Below are positions 15,636-24,530 of a DNA stretch of 64,000 nucleotides, piece by piece. This DNA comes from Streptomyces sp. LUP47B (GTDB lineage: Bacteria > Actinomycetota > Actinomycetes > Streptomycetales > Streptomycetaceae): the NCBI RefSeq assembly GCF_001746295.1, contig NZ_MJAH01000013.1, positions 248,512-312,511 on the forward strand, read 5' to 3'. Below the pieces are notes generated by a model, which was not told the origin of the DNA, searched no databases, and was given only the letters and a program-made list of their open reading frames with translations. How positions within the stretch are numbered: the first letter of the stretch is position 1; every line of letters starts with the position of its first letter. Both the position numbers and the translations under genes were made by a program.

Positions 15636-16979
15636 TCAGGCGGTCGGCCGCCCCATCGCCCGGTACGTCCACCCGGCCTTCCGCCACAGCACCGGGTCCA
15701 GGGCGTTGCGGCCATCGAGGACGACCTTCGCCGACGCGACCTCGCCGAGGGCCGCCGGGTCCAGTTCGCGGAACTCCCGCCACTCCGTGAGGTGGAGGAC
15801 GACGTCGGCGCCCCGGACCGCGTCCACGGCGGTGTCGGCGTAGCCGAGGGTCGGGAAGAGGCGGCGGGCGTTGTCCATGCCCTTCGGGTCGTAGACCGTG
15901 ACCTGGCCGCCCTGGAGGTGGATCTGCCCGGCGACGTTCAGTGCGGGCGAGTCCCGGACGTCGTCCGAGTCGGGCTTGAAGGTGGCGCCGAGCACCGCGA
16001 CCCGCTTGCCGAGGAACGGCCCGCCGCCCAGTATCTGCCGGGCCAGTTCCACCATCTGGCCGCGCTGGCGCATGTTGATCGAGTCGATCTCGCGCAGGAA
16101 GGTCAGCGCCTGGTCGGCGCCGAGCTCACCCGCACGGGCCATGAAGGCCCGGATGTCCTTCGGCAGACAGCCGCCGCCGAAGCCGATCCCGGCCCGCAGG
16201 AACTTCTTCCCGATCCGGTCGTCGTAGCCGATGGCCTCCGCCAGCTTCGCCACATCGCCGTCCGCGGCCTCGCACACCTCCGCCATCGCGTTGATGAACG
16301 AGATCTTGGTCGCCAGGAAGGAGTTCGCGGACGTCTTCACCAGCTCGGCGGTCGGGAAGTCGGTCACCACGAACGGCGTGCCCTCGCCGAGCGGCGTCGC
16401 GTACACCTCGCGCAGCAGCTTCTCCGCCCGCTCGCTGCGCACGCCGACGACGATCCGGTCCGGGTGCAGGGTGTCGTCCACGGCGAAGCCCTCGCGCAGG
16501 AACTCGGGGTTCCAGGCCAGCTCGGCGTCGGCGCCCGCGGGGGAGTGGTCGGCCAGGTAGCGGGCCAGCCGGTCGGCGGAACCGACGGGCACCGTCGACT
16601 TGCCGACGACGAGGGCCGGGCGGGTCAGGTGCGGGGCGAGGGAGGCGATCGCGGAGTCGACGTACGACATGTCGCAGGCGTACTCGCCGTGCCGCTGCGG
16701 GGTGTTCACACAGACGAAGTGCACGTCACCGAAGGCGCCGACCTCGGCGAAGTCCATGGTGAAGCGGAGCCGGCCGGTGGACCCCTCGATCCCGGCGACA
16801 TGCTTGCGCAGCAGGTCCTCGAGGCCCGGCTCGTACATCGGGACCTCGCCCCGCTGGAGCATCTCGATCTTCTCGGGCACCACATCGAGCCCCAGCACCT
16901 CGAAACCGAGCTCGGCCAAGGCCGCGGCGTGGGTGGCGCCGAGGTAGCCGGTGCCGATCACGGTGATCTTGAGGGCCAT
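15636..16979 (-). CDS. UDP-glucose/GDP-mannose dehydrogenase family protein
   Basis: This 447-residue NAD-dependent enzyme oxidises a nucleotide sugar to the uronic acid, probably UDP-glucose to UDP-glucuronate. The Rossmann motif ITVIGTGYLGATHAA is at the N-terminus. The central domain holds the catalytic cysteine in GIGFGGGCLPKDIRAF (about 260), and the C-terminal UDP-binding domain (VAVLGATFKPDSDDVRDSP) is present. ATG 16979 follows GGAG. An upstream in-frame start at 17075 would add residues unlike the family. It supplies precursors for surface polysaccharide. UDP-glucose specificity is inferred. Confidence 0.9.
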   Translation of the reverse strand: MALKITVIGTGYLGATHAAALAELGFEVLGLDVVPEKIEMLQRGEVPMYEPGLEDLLRKHVAGIEGSTGRLRFTMDFAEVGAFGDVHFVCVNTPQRHGEYACDMSYVDSAIASLAPHLTRPALVVGKSTVPVGSADRLARYLADHSPAGADAELAWNPEFLREGFAVDDTLHPDRIVVGVRSERAEKLLREVYATPLGEGTPFVVTDFPTAELVKTSANSFLATKISFINAMAEVCEAADGDVAKLAEAIGYDDRIGKKFLRAGIGFGGGCLPKDIRAFMARAGELGADQALTFLREIDSINMRQRGQMVELARQILGGGPFLGKRVAVLGATFKPDSDDVRDSPALNVAGQIHLQGGQVTVYDPKGMDNARRLFPTLGYADTAVDAVRGADVVLHLTEWREFRELDPAALGEVASAKVVLDGRNALDPVLWRKAGWTYRAMGRPTA

Positions 16980-17092
16980 GGAGACTCCAGAAAGAGGGAC
17001 GGGCCAGTGCGCGCCCGAGCATAGTCGGAGGGTCTGACGGGCAGTTTTCCCGCTGTCGCCAAGCTCACGTATCACTCCCGTGGGCCGGGCCC

Positions 17093-17117
17093 TAAAATTT
17101 GAGTTACTTAACGGTAA
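17093..17117 (+). promoter_or_regulatory. Candidate promoter and operator of the acyl-CoA dehydrogenase gene
   Basis: TAAAAT (17093-17098) is a good -10, followed immediately by the inverted repeat TTAC-N6-GTAA (17104-17117). A palindrome just downstream of a -10 is a classic repressor position, and fatty-acid genes are often under TetR- or GntR-type repressors. The regulator is not identified. Confidence 0.4.
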
Positions 17118-17157
17118 TTAGCACAGGCACTGCAGCGTCCTTGGAGCGTGAGAGACC

Positions 17158-18315
17158 TTGGCCGGATCGGCTGACTTCGACCTGTACCGCCCGTCCGAGG
17201 AGCACGACATGCTCCGGGACGCCATCCGCTCGCTGGCGGAGGCGAAGATCGCGCCCTACGCCGCCGCGGTGGACGAGGAGGCCCGCTTCCCGCGCGAGGC
17301 GCTGGACGCGCTGGTGGCCAACGACCTGCACGCCGTGCACGTCCCCGAGGAGTTCGGAGGCGCGGGCGCCGACGCGCTGGCCACGGTGATCGTGATCGAG
17401 GAGGTCGCGCGCGTCTGCGTGTCCTCCTCCCTGATCCCCGCGGTGAACAAGCTGGGCTCGCTCCCGGTGATCCTCTCCGGGAGCGAGGAGCTGAAGAAGA
17501 AGTACCTCGGCCCGCTCGCCAAGGGCGACGCGATGTTCTCGTACGCCCTCTCCGAGCCGGACGCCGGCTCCGACGCGGCCGGCATGAAGACCAAGGCGGT
17601 CCGCGACGGCGACCACTGGATCCTCAACGGCGTGAAGCGCTGGATCACCAACGCGGGAGAGTCCGAGTACTACACGGTGATGGCGGTCACGGACCCGACC
17701 AAGCGCTCCAAGGGAATCTCCGCGTTCGTCGTCGAGAAGTCCGACGAGGGCGTCTCCTTCGGCGCCCCGGAGAAGAAGCTCGGCATCAAGGGCTCCCCGA
17801 CCCGCGAGGTCTACTTCGACAACGTCCGCATCCCCGCCGACCGAATGATCGGCGACGAGGGCACCGGCTTCGCCACGGCGATGAAGACCCTGGACCACAC
17901 CCGCATCACCATCGCCGCCCAGGCCCTCGGTGTCGCCCAGGGCGCCTTCGACTACGCCAAGGGCTATGTCCAGGAGCGCAAGCAGTTCGGCAAGGCCATC
18001 GCCGACTTCCAGGGCATCCAGTTCATGCTCGCCGACATGGCCATGAAGATCGAGGCGGCCCGCGCCCTGACGTACCAGGCGGCGGCGAAGTCCGAACGCG
18101 GCGACAAGGACCTCACCTTCCAGGGCGCCGCCGCCAAGTGCTTCGCCTCGGACGTGGCGATGGAGGTCACCACCGATGCGGTCCAGCTGCTGGGCGGGTA
18201 CGGCTACACCCGGGACTACCCGGTGGAGCGCATGATGCGCGACGCGAAGATCACGCAGATATACGAAGGCACGAACCAGGTCCAGCGGATCGTCATGGCC
18301 CGCAACCTGCCGTAG
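17158..18315 (+). CDS. Acyl-CoA dehydrogenase
   Basis: This 385-residue FAD flavoprotein introduces the alpha-beta double bond in acyl-CoA beta-oxidation. The conserved YALSEPDAGSDAAGMKT and RWITNAGESEYY segments bind FAD and substrate. The C-terminal helix has the catalytic base position E370 in IYEGTNQVQRI. The start is TTG 17158 with GGAG about ten bases upstream; no ATG or GTG gives the proper N-terminus. It is similar in size and motifs to the conserved actinobacterial FadE25-type enzyme near purE/purK. It is monocistronic, with its own terminator. Confidence 0.93.
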   Translation: MAGSADFDLYRPSEEHDMLRDAIRSLAEAKIAPYAAAVDEEARFPREALDALVANDLHAVHVPEEFGGAGADALATVIVIEEVARVCVSSSLIPAVNKLGSLPVILSGSEELKKKYLGPLAKGDAMFSYALSEPDAGSDAAGMKTKAVRDGDHWILNGVKRWITNAGESEYYTVMAVTDPTKRSKGISAFVVEKSDEGVSFGAPEKKLGIKGSPTREVYFDNVRIPADRMIGDEGTGFATAMKTLDHTRITIAAQALGVAQGAFDYAKGYVQERKQFGKAIADFQGIQFMLADMAMKIEAARALTYQAAAKSERGDKDLTFQGAAAKCFASDVAMEVTTDAVQLLGGYGYTRDYPVERMMRDAKITQIYEGTNQVQRIVMARNLP

Positions 18316-18337
18316 CCGGTCCGACCGGCGACGACCG

Positions 18338-18365
18338 AGCCCCCGGATGCGTTCCGGGGGCTTTT
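18338..18365 (+). terminator. Rho-independent terminator of the acyl-CoA dehydrogenase gene
   Basis: The stem AGCCCCCGGA (18338-18347) pairs with TCCGGGGGCT (18353-18362) over a five-base loop and is followed by TTT. This is a textbook intrinsic terminator. Confidence 0.92.
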
Positions 18366-18493
18366 GTCGTACTGCGGCTGGGGCATTTCGGGGTGGATTG
18401 TTCACGTCCGCCCGATGGCGCCCCGCGAGGCAGGGGCGTAGGACGGAAGGGCACGGGACCCGTCCCGGGTTCCCGCATCCCCCAGGAGGAGCC

Positions 18494-18856
18494 ATGACCC
18501 AGGCCGAGAGCATGTCCACGATGAGCAAGGAGATGCAGGACTGCGTGGCGGCGTGCATGGAATGCCACAGTGTCTGCGAGGAGACCATGAGCTCCTGCAT
18601 GCAGATGGGTGGCCAGGCGCAGATGCAGATCATGCGCGCGCTCATCGACTGCGCCGAGATGACCCGCATGTGCGCGGACATGATGATGCGCCGCTCGCCC
18701 CTGTCGGCGGAGATGTGCGCGATGTGCGCCAAGGCGTGCGAGATGTGCGCCGAGGCGTGTATGTCCATGCCGGACGATGCCCAGATGATGCGCTGCGCGG
18801 AGGCGTGTCGTCGCTGTGCGCAGACCTGTCACGCGATGTCGGGTATGGCGATGTGA
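18494..18856 (+). CDS. Cytosolic four-helix-bundle copper-storage protein (Csp3-like, DUF326)
   Basis: This 120-residue protein has 16 cysteines and a very high methionine content, arranged along helices (DCVAACMECHSVC; EMCAMCAKACEMCAEAC; RCAEACRRCAQTC). This is the pattern of Csp copper-storage proteins, whose Cys line the core of a four-helix bundle and bind many Cu(I) ions. It lacks a signal peptide, so it is of the cytosolic Csp3 class. RBS AGGAGG precedes ATG 18494. It lies between two terminators and so is a single gene. It complements the membrane copper genes at 11-15 kb. Confidence 0.9.
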   Translation: MTQAESMSTMSKEMQDCVAACMECHSVCEETMSSCMQMGGQAQMQIMRALIDCAEMTRMCADMMMRRSPLSAEMCAMCAKACEMCAEACMSMPDDAQMMRCAEACRRCAQTCHAMSGMAM

Positions 18857-18873
18857 CGCCGACCGGCTGAACG

Positions 18874-18905
18874 GATCGAGGGCACCCGCTCGGGTGCCCT
18901 TGATC
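18874..18905 (+). terminator. Hairpin terminator of the copper-storage gene
   Basis: The arms GATCGAGGGCACCC (18874-18887) and GGGTGCCCTTGATC (18892-18905) pair over a four-base loop with one G-T pair. It lies 17 bp beyond the stop. Confidence 0.88.
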
Positions 18906-18928
18906 ACCGGGGGTGCAGACTGCCGGAC

Positions 18929-19834
18929 ATGACCTCGCCCGAGAAGACGACGCCGCCCTACACGGATGAGCAGGGACAGCCCGCGGACCGGCTCTTCCAG
19001 CCGCCGTCGCTGCCCCCGACGACGCACCCCACCGAGGCCTTCGACGCCGCCGAGCGGGACATGTGGCAGGGCCGGACCGAGGCCTACGCGGGGAGTTTCG
19101 CGCGGCTGTGCGCCCACCCGGTGGAGGCCCTGCTCGACGCGGTCGGAGTGGGTGAGGGGACCCGGGTCCTCGACGTCGGGACCGGCACCGGTACGGCGGC
19201 CGTGGCGGCGCGGGCGCGCGGTGCCCGGGTGAGTGCCGTGGACGCCGACGCCGGGATGGTGGCGGCGGCGCGTGCCCGCGGGCTCGACGCGCACACCGGT
19301 GTACTGCCCGAACTCCCTTACCCTGAGGGCGAGTTCGATGCCGTCATCGGCAACTTCGTCATCAACCACGTCGGCCGCCCCCGCGCCGCCCTCGCCGAAC
19401 TCCACCGCCTTCTGCGCCCCGGCGGCCGGATCGCGCTCACGACGTGGAGCGCACGGCGCGGCGCGGGACAGGACCTGCTGGGCCGGGCCTGCGCGGCGGG
19501 CGGGGCCGTACCGCCGGCCTACCTCCCGCGGCTGGATCCGGCACAGGACTGGGACCGTACGGCGGACGGCCTCGCCGAACTGCTCGGCGAGGCCGGATTC
19601 ATCGAGGCGGAGGCGGCCGAACTCACCTGGGAACACCGCGCCGGAGTCGAGGAGTGGTGGAGCGCCGCCGCGGGCGGGGTCGCCACGATCGGACTGATCG
19701 TCACCTCGCAGGACCCGGGGACCGTCGCCCGGATCCGGCGGGAGTACGAGCGTCTGAGCGCTGAACACACGGTGGCGGAAGGGCAGTTGGCCCTTCCGCA
19801 CATCGCGCTGCTCGGCTCGGGACGGCGGGCCTGA
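18929..19834 (+). CDS. Class I SAM-dependent methyltransferase
   Basis: This 301-residue protein has a Rossmann methyltransferase domain at about 65-185. Motif I is VLDVGTGTGTAAVAARARG, the acidic residue after beta-2 is in VSAVDADAGMV, and post-I sequence is FDAVIGNFVINHVGRPR. The first 60 residues are hydrophilic, and the C-terminal 110 residues form an all-alpha cap with many Glu. The substrate is unknown. It is convergent with the first LCP gene. The start ATG 18929 has only a weak G-rich RBS. Confidence 0.85.
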   Translation: MTSPEKTTPPYTDEQGQPADRLFQPPSLPPTTHPTEAFDAAERDMWQGRTEAYAGSFARLCAHPVEALLDAVGVGEGTRVLDVGTGTGTAAVAARARGARVSAVDADAGMVAAARARGLDAHTGVLPELPYPEGEFDAVIGNFVINHVGRPRAALAELHRLLRPGGRIALTTWSARRGAGQDLLGRACAAGGAVPPAYLPRLDPAQDWDRTADGLAELLGEAGFIEAEAAELTWEHRAGVEEWWSAAAGGVATIGLIVTSQDPGTVARIRREYERLSAEHTVAEGQLALPHIALLGSGRRA

Positions 19835-19846
19835 GGACCCTGGTCC

Positions 19847-21160
19847 TCAGTTGCCCGAGACGGTGACCTTCTCGTCGTTGTTCAGCTCCTGCACCAGCTG
19901 CTTCACCTTCGCCTTGTCCCAGACGAGGTTGCCTCCGGTCGACCCGGAGATCGGCATGTTCAGCGAGGTGCCGTCGCCGCCGTTGACGCCCTTCATCGCG
20001 AAGAACATGGACCCCAGGTCGTACAGGCCCATGTCCTTGTCGACGATGAGCGAGTCCAGGCCGGCGCCGAGCGTCGGGTAGAGCTTGAAGGGGTTCAGGA
20101 CCGTGCCGGGGGTGGCCACCTGGTGGGCAAGGGCCGCGAGGAACTTCTGCTGGTTCTTGGTGCGCTGCAGGTCGGACGCGGCGAACGCGTGCCGGGTGCG
20201 GACGAAAGCGAGCGCCTGGTCGCCGTTCAGCTTCTGCTTGCCCGCCGAGAAGTCGGCGCCGGAGTACTTGTCCTTGAACCCCTTGTCGATGTCGATCTCG
20301 ACCCCGCCGACCGCGTCCACGATGCTCGCGAAGCCGGCGAAGCCGATCTCGACGTAGTGGTCGATGCGCAACCCGGTGTTGAACTCGACGGTGCGCACCA
20401 GCAGTTCGGGGCCGTCCTCGGCGTAGGCGGCGTTCAGCTTCACGTGCCGGCCCGTGCCCTTGTAGGTCTTGCCGGACTCGGAGCCCACGAAGGTCGGGAT
20501 CTCCACGTCCGAGTCGCGCGGCAGCGAGATCAGCGTGTCGCCGTTGCTGCCGGTGTGCAGGATCATCATCGAGTCGGTGCGCTTGCCCTCGGCGGAGCCG
20601 GTGTGCAGCTGCTTCTTCTGCTCCGAGGAGAGCCCGGCGCGGCTGTCGGAGCCGACGATGAGGTAGTTGGTGCCGTCGCCCTGCTCCGGCCGGTCGATGA
20701 CCTTGGACAGGTCGACCTCGCGGTTGAGCTTGGAGTCGGCCCAGAAGTAGGTGGCGACGGTCGTCACGATCAGCCCGGTGACCACGACGATCGCAGTCCA
20801 CTTGATCCGCTTGCGCCAGTTCGGCGCGGGCCGCGGACCACGGCCGCCGCCGCCGCCCGGCTCGGCGGGGCCGCCGTAGCCACCGCCCCCGCCGGGGGCG
20901 CCGTAGACCTGGCCGGTGTTGTAGCCGCTGTCATAGCCGCCGCCGTGGCCCTGGCCGTCGACGTACGACGGCTGCTGGGGCACGCCGTTGCCGTACGGCG
21001 GCGCGGACGGGCTCCGACCGCCGTACGCGCCCTGCCCGGGCGCCCCCTGATCGCGGCCGACCTGCCGCATCACGCGGGCGCTCTCGGGCTGTGCGCTCGC
21101 GCTGCCGCGTCCGTACCGGTCGCGGTTGTCGCCGGACCATCCCTCGGGCCAATCGTTCAT
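19847..21160 (-). CDS. LCP-family protein with Y/G/Q-rich cytosolic tail (LCP 1 of 7)
   Basis: This 437-residue LytR-CpsA-Psr protein likely transfers a lipid-linked glycopolymer to peptidoglycan on the outer membrane face. A low-complexity cytosolic N-terminus of about 110 residues is rich in Gly, Tyr, Gln and Pro. A membrane helix spans about 120-140 and the LCP domain about 160-330, with NYLIVGSDSRAG, SLPRDSDVEI, KLNAAYAEDGP and AFVRTRHAF intact. There is no LytR_C domain. Unlike the other six LCP proteins here it has no cysteine. It is divergent from the thioesterase. Confidence 0.93.
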   Translation of the reverse strand: MNDWPEGWSGDNRDRYGRGSASAQPESARVMRQVGRDQGAPGQGAYGGRSPSAPPYGNGVPQQPSYVDGQGHGGGYDSGYNTGQVYGAPGGGGGYGGPAEPGGGGGRGPRPAPNWRKRIKWTAIVVVTGLIVTTVATYFWADSKLNREVDLSKVIDRPEQGDGTNYLIVGSDSRAGLSSEQKKQLHTGSAEGKRTDSMMILHTGSNGDTLISLPRDSDVEIPTFVGSESGKTYKGTGRHVKLNAAYAEDGPELLVRTVEFNTGLRIDHYVEIGFAGFASIVDAVGGVEIDIDKGFKDKYSGADFSAGKQKLNGDQALAFVRTRHAFAASDLQRTKNQQKFLAALAHQVATPGTVLNPFKLYPTLGAGLDSLIVDKDMGLYDLGSMFFAMKGVNGGDGTSLNMPISGSTGGNLVWDKAKVKQLVQELNNDEKVTVSGN

Positions 21161-21279
21161 GGGGCCCAGTGTGCAGGTACCGGCTGTGCCCTATACAAGG
21201 GTCGTCGGAAAATCAGGGCAGCGCTGTTGCCAAGCTGACACAAATTCCGCGATTGTCATCACGGCATAAGGTGGAGGCC

Positions 21280-21837
21280 ATGACAGACCAGGCCACCGTC
21301 GCGCAACCGGGTACTCCGGAGATCCCGGGCAAGCCCACTTCGGCGTCCCGCACCACGCTGAGCCACATCATGACCCAGGCCGACACCAACCTCCTCGGTA
21401 CCGTGCACGGCGGCGTGATCATGAAGCTGGTGGACGACGCGGCGGGCGCGGTGGCCGGGCGGCACAGCGGCGGGCCCGCGGTCACCGCCTCCATGGACGA
21501 GATGGCGTTCCTGGAGCCGGTCCGGGTGGGTGACCTCGTCCATGTGAAGGCCCAGATCAACTGGACCGGCCGCACCTCGATGGAGGTCGGTGTGCGGGTC
21601 CTCGCGGAGCGCTGGAACGAGTCCACGCCCGCCACCCAGGTCGGCTCCGCCTACCTCGTCTTCGCGGCCGTGGACGCCGACGGCAGGCCGCGCCGGGTGC
21701 CGCCGGTGCTTCCGGAGACGGAACGGGACGAGCGGCGGTACCAGGAGGCGCAGATCCGCCGCACCCACCGGCTCGCGCGACGCCGGGCGATCATGGAGCT
21801 GCGGGAGAAGCGGGCGGCGGAGGGCTTCGAGGACTGA
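21280..21837 (+). CDS. Acyl-CoA thioesterase (hotdog fold)
   Basis: This 185-residue enzyme hydrolyses acyl-CoA to acid and CoA. The hotdog catalytic region is LLGTVHGGVIMKLVDDAAGA, with the conserved Asp and Gly-rich turn, followed by SMDEMAFLEPVRVGDLV and TSMEVGVRVLAE, as in the BACH/YciA group. The C-terminal 40 residues are a charged helix. ATG 21280 is preceded by AAGGTGGAGG. It lies between two LCP genes but is on the opposite strand, so a link to wall synthesis is doubtful. Confidence 0.88.
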   Translation: MTDQATVAQPGTPEIPGKPTSASRTTLSHIMTQADTNLLGTVHGGVIMKLVDDAAGAVAGRHSGGPAVTASMDEMAFLEPVRVGDLVHVKAQINWTGRTSMEVGVRVLAERWNESTPATQVGSAYLVFAAVDADGRPRRVPPVLPETERDERRYQEAQIRRTHRLARRRAIMELREKRAAEGFED

Positions 21838-21874
21838 GCCGCCCCCGTGAGAGAACTCACGGACAACGCTCCGC

Positions 21875-23335
21875 CTACACGCACCCCACCTCGTCACCCC
21901 TGACCACTCCGGACTCCCCCTGGAGCTCGTCCTCGGCCCGTACCTTGCGTACCCGCTCGAAGTCCGCGCCCACGATCACCTTCAGCACCGCTCCCTGACC
22001 CTTCACCGCCCGCAGCTCGCTGCCGGGCAGGGCCGCCGCCAGGGAGCGGGCGGAACGGTCCCAGCGGGGGTCGTAGGCGACGACCGTGCGCTTCAGCGTG
22101 CGGTCGGCGGAGCTCACCGGGAACCCCGTCGTACGGAACCCCGTCGACGCCAGTGCCGTGTCCACGCGCTTGCCGAGTCCGCCGGCCGCCGTGGCGTTCT
22201 CGACCTGGACGCGGATCTGCTGCGGGGACACCGGGACCAGCAGCGCCTTGTTCTTCGGCTTGTCCGCGGCCAGCGGCTGGTCCTCGCGCAGGGACTTGAA
22301 GAGCCGCGCCGACTTCTCCGGGTCCCATTTCAGGGTCGAGCCCACGCCCTTGACGACGTATCCCATCTGCTCGATCGGCACGGTCGTGAACTCCGAGGAG
22401 GAGGGGGAGAAGTTCCGCATCGCCCGCCCCAGACCGAGCAGTTCGTCCGTGCCGAAGCCCTTGTCGGCCCGTACGGAGCCGAGGACGGCCCGGGTCACGT
22501 CGCGGAACCTCATCGGGTTCAGGAGGATGCCGGACGAGGTCGCCCGGTCGATCAGCGCCGCGAGGAAGCGCTGCTGCCGCTTCATCCGGCCGAGGTCGGA
22601 GGAGCCGTCGGCGTGCCGGGAGCGGACGTACTGCAGGGCCTGACCGCCCATCAGCCGGTGCCGGCCGGCCGCGAGGTCGAGGCCGGTGTACGCGTCCTTG
22701 AGCGGGTCGGCGTTGCAGATCTCGACGCCGCCGAGCACGTCCACCGTCTTCATGAAGCTGGTGAAGTCGACCTCCAGATAGTGGTCGATCTTCACGTGGG
22801 TCATGTTCTCGACGGTCCGGACCGTCAGCTGCGGCCCGCCTTCCGCGTAGGCCGCGTTGATCTTGAGGGGATGCCCGTGGTGACGTTCCCCCGTGGTCAT
22901 GTCGACGTGCGCGGGCGTCGTCGCGTACGAGTCGCGCGGCAGGCTCACCACGCTCGCCCGCTCCCGGTCCTCCGAGATGTGCACGATCATGATCGTGTCG
23001 GTGCAGTGGCAGGGTTCGCCGCCCAGCCGGTACTTCAGCCGCTCGGCCTCGGTGATCTTGTCGCGGCCGTCGGTGCCGACCAGCAGCACGTTCATGCCGT
23101 CTCCGGCGCGCGGCCGGTTCTTCATGTCCTTGAAGGGGTCCACGCGCGCGATGTCCGCGTCGAGGCTGGTGACGACCGCGTGCCCGATCCCGGCGGAGGC
23201 GAGCACGACGACGGACAGCGTGGTCGCCGCCCGCATGCCCCAGCGGGGCCGCTTGCGTCGCACCGGCGGCCGGGAGGGCCGGCGTTGCGGGGGGCGAGGG
23301 CGGGCGGCGGAGGGGCGTGGCGGCGTGCTGGGCAA
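21875..23335 (-). CDS. LCP-family protein with LytR_C domain (LCP 2 of 7)
   Basis: This 486-residue protein starts at TTG 23335 with a strong GGAGGTG eight bases upstream. A basic Pro/Arg-rich N-terminus is followed by a membrane helix (about 33-55). The LCP domain (about 75-270) has MNVLLVGTDGRDK, SLPRDSYATTP, KINAAYAEGGP and YVRSRHADGSSD. A LytR_C domain follows at about 370-465. It has four Cys, one three residues before the end (VGCV) and two in EPCHC, a position unlike the other members. It is divergent from the GT2 gene. A role in glycopolymer ligation is inferred from the family. Confidence 0.92.
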   Translation of the reverse strand: MPSTPPRPSAARPRPPQRRPSRPPVRRKRPRWGMRAATTLSVVVLASAGIGHAVVTSLDADIARVDPFKDMKNRPRAGDGMNVLLVGTDGRDKITEAERLKYRLGGEPCHCTDTIMIVHISEDRERASVVSLPRDSYATTPAHVDMTTGERHHGHPLKINAAYAEGGPQLTVRTVENMTHVKIDHYLEVDFTSFMKTVDVLGGVEICNADPLKDAYTGLDLAAGRHRLMGGQALQYVRSRHADGSSDLGRMKRQQRFLAALIDRATSSGILLNPMRFRDVTRAVLGSVRADKGFGTDELLGLGRAMRNFSPSSSEFTTVPIEQMGYVVKGVGSTLKWDPEKSARLFKSLREDQPLAADKPKNKALLVPVSPQQIRVQVENATAAGGLGKRVDTALASTGFRTTGFPVSSADRTLKRTVVAYDPRWDRSARSLAAALPGSELRAVKGQGAVLKVIVGADFERVRKVRAEDELQGESGVVRGDEVGCV

Positions 23336-23466
23336 GGGGGAACACCTCCGCGAGGGCAGCCGAACGAGGGATCATGAGCACGGTAGGCCCATACGATCTG
23401 CGACGACCGGCACCGCCCCGGGCGGGGCGCGGCGGTGTCCCCCGTTCGCGGTAACGTGAGCCCCCT

Positions 23467-24495
23467 ATGAACGCCAAGCCCGACGTGCAGCTCCCCGCCG
23501 TGTCCGTGATCATGCCCGTCCTCGACGAGGAGCGGCATCTGCGCGGAGCCGTCCAAGCGATCCTCGCGCAGGAGTACGCCGGCGAGATGGAGGTCGTGCT
23601 CGCCCTCGGTCCTTCCACGGACCGCACGGACGAGATCGCGGCCGAGCTCGTCCGCGAGGACCCCCGCGTCCACACCGTCCCGAACCCGGCCGGCCGCACG
23701 CCCGCCGCGCTGAACGCCGCGATCAAGGCCTCCCGCCACCCGATCGTCGTCCGCGTCGACGGGCACGGCATGCTCTCGCCGAACTACATCGCGACCGCCG
23801 TACGGCTCCTGGAGGAGACCGGCGCGCAGAACGTCGGCGGCATCATGCACGCCGAGGGTGAGAACGACTGGGAGCACGCGGTCGCCGCCGCGATGACCTC
23901 GAAGATCGGCGTGGGCAACGCGGCCTTCCACACCGGTGGCGAGGCACAGGCGGCCGAGACCGTCTACCTCGGTGTCTTCCGGCGCGAGGCGCTGGAGCAA
24001 CAGGGCGGCTACAACGAGGAGTTCATCCGCGCCCAGGACTGGGAGCTCAACTTCCGGATCCGTGAGGCGGGCGGGCTGATCTGGTTCTCGCCGGAGCTCA
24101 GGGTGTCGTACCGCCCGAGGCCGAGCGTGAAGGCCCTCGCCAAGCAGTACAAGGACTACGGCCGCTGGCGGCACGTCGTCGCCCGCTACCACGAGGGCTC
24201 CATCAACCTGCGCTACCTCGCCCCGCCGACCGCGGTGTGCGCGATCGCGGCCGGAATCGTGGTCGGGGCGGTGCTGACCCCGCTCGGCTTCGTCGTCCCC
24301 GGCGGCTACCTCGCGGCGATCGTCCTCGGCTCGCTGCCCGCGGGCAAGGGGCTCCCGCTGAAGGCACGGCTCCAGATACCCGTGGCGCTCGCCACCATGC
24401 ACATGTGCTGGGGCTACGGCTTCCTGACCAGCCCGCGCTCGCTGGCGAAGCGGGTCATCGCCTCGCGCCGGCCCGCCGTACTGAACAAGGTGTGA
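23467..24495 (+). CDS. GT2-family glycosyltransferase with C-terminal membrane segments
   Basis: In this 342-residue protein the GT-A domain at about 12-230 carries VSVIMPVLDEERHL, the nucleotide-binding acidic motif VRVDGHGML, and YNEEFIRAQDWELNFRIREAG (ED-type catalytic region). Three hydrophobic stretches at about 255-325 anchor it to the membrane. This suggests addition of a sugar to a lipid-linked acceptor on the inner face. It sits amid the LCP genes on the opposite strand, and a shared pathway is plausible. No SD precedes ATG 23467; TAACGT at 23452-23457 may be its -10. Donor sugar unknown. Confidence 0.9.
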   Translation: MNAKPDVQLPAVSVIMPVLDEERHLRGAVQAILAQEYAGEMEVVLALGPSTDRTDEIAAELVREDPRVHTVPNPAGRTPAALNAAIKASRHPIVVRVDGHGMLSPNYIATAVRLLEETGAQNVGGIMHAEGENDWEHAVAAAMTSKIGVGNAAFHTGGEAQAAETVYLGVFRREALEQQGGYNEEFIRAQDWELNFRIREAGGLIWFSPELRVSYRPRPSVKALAKQYKDYGRWRHVVARYHEGSINLRYLAPPTAVCAIAAGIVVGAVLTPLGFVVPGGYLAAIVLGSLPAGKGLPLKARLQIPVALATMHMCWGYGFLTSPRSLAKRVIASRRPAVLNKV

Positions 24496-24497
24496 AC

Positions 24498-24525
24498 GGG
24501 CGCCCCTCAGGACCGAGGGGCGCCC
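24498..24525. terminator. Bidirectional hairpin terminator
   Basis: The perfect 11-bp arms GGGCGCCCCTC (24498-24508) and GAGGGGCGCCC (24515-24525) lie between the convergent GT2 and LCP 3 genes. Confidence 0.85.
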
Positions 24526-24530
24526 CCCCG

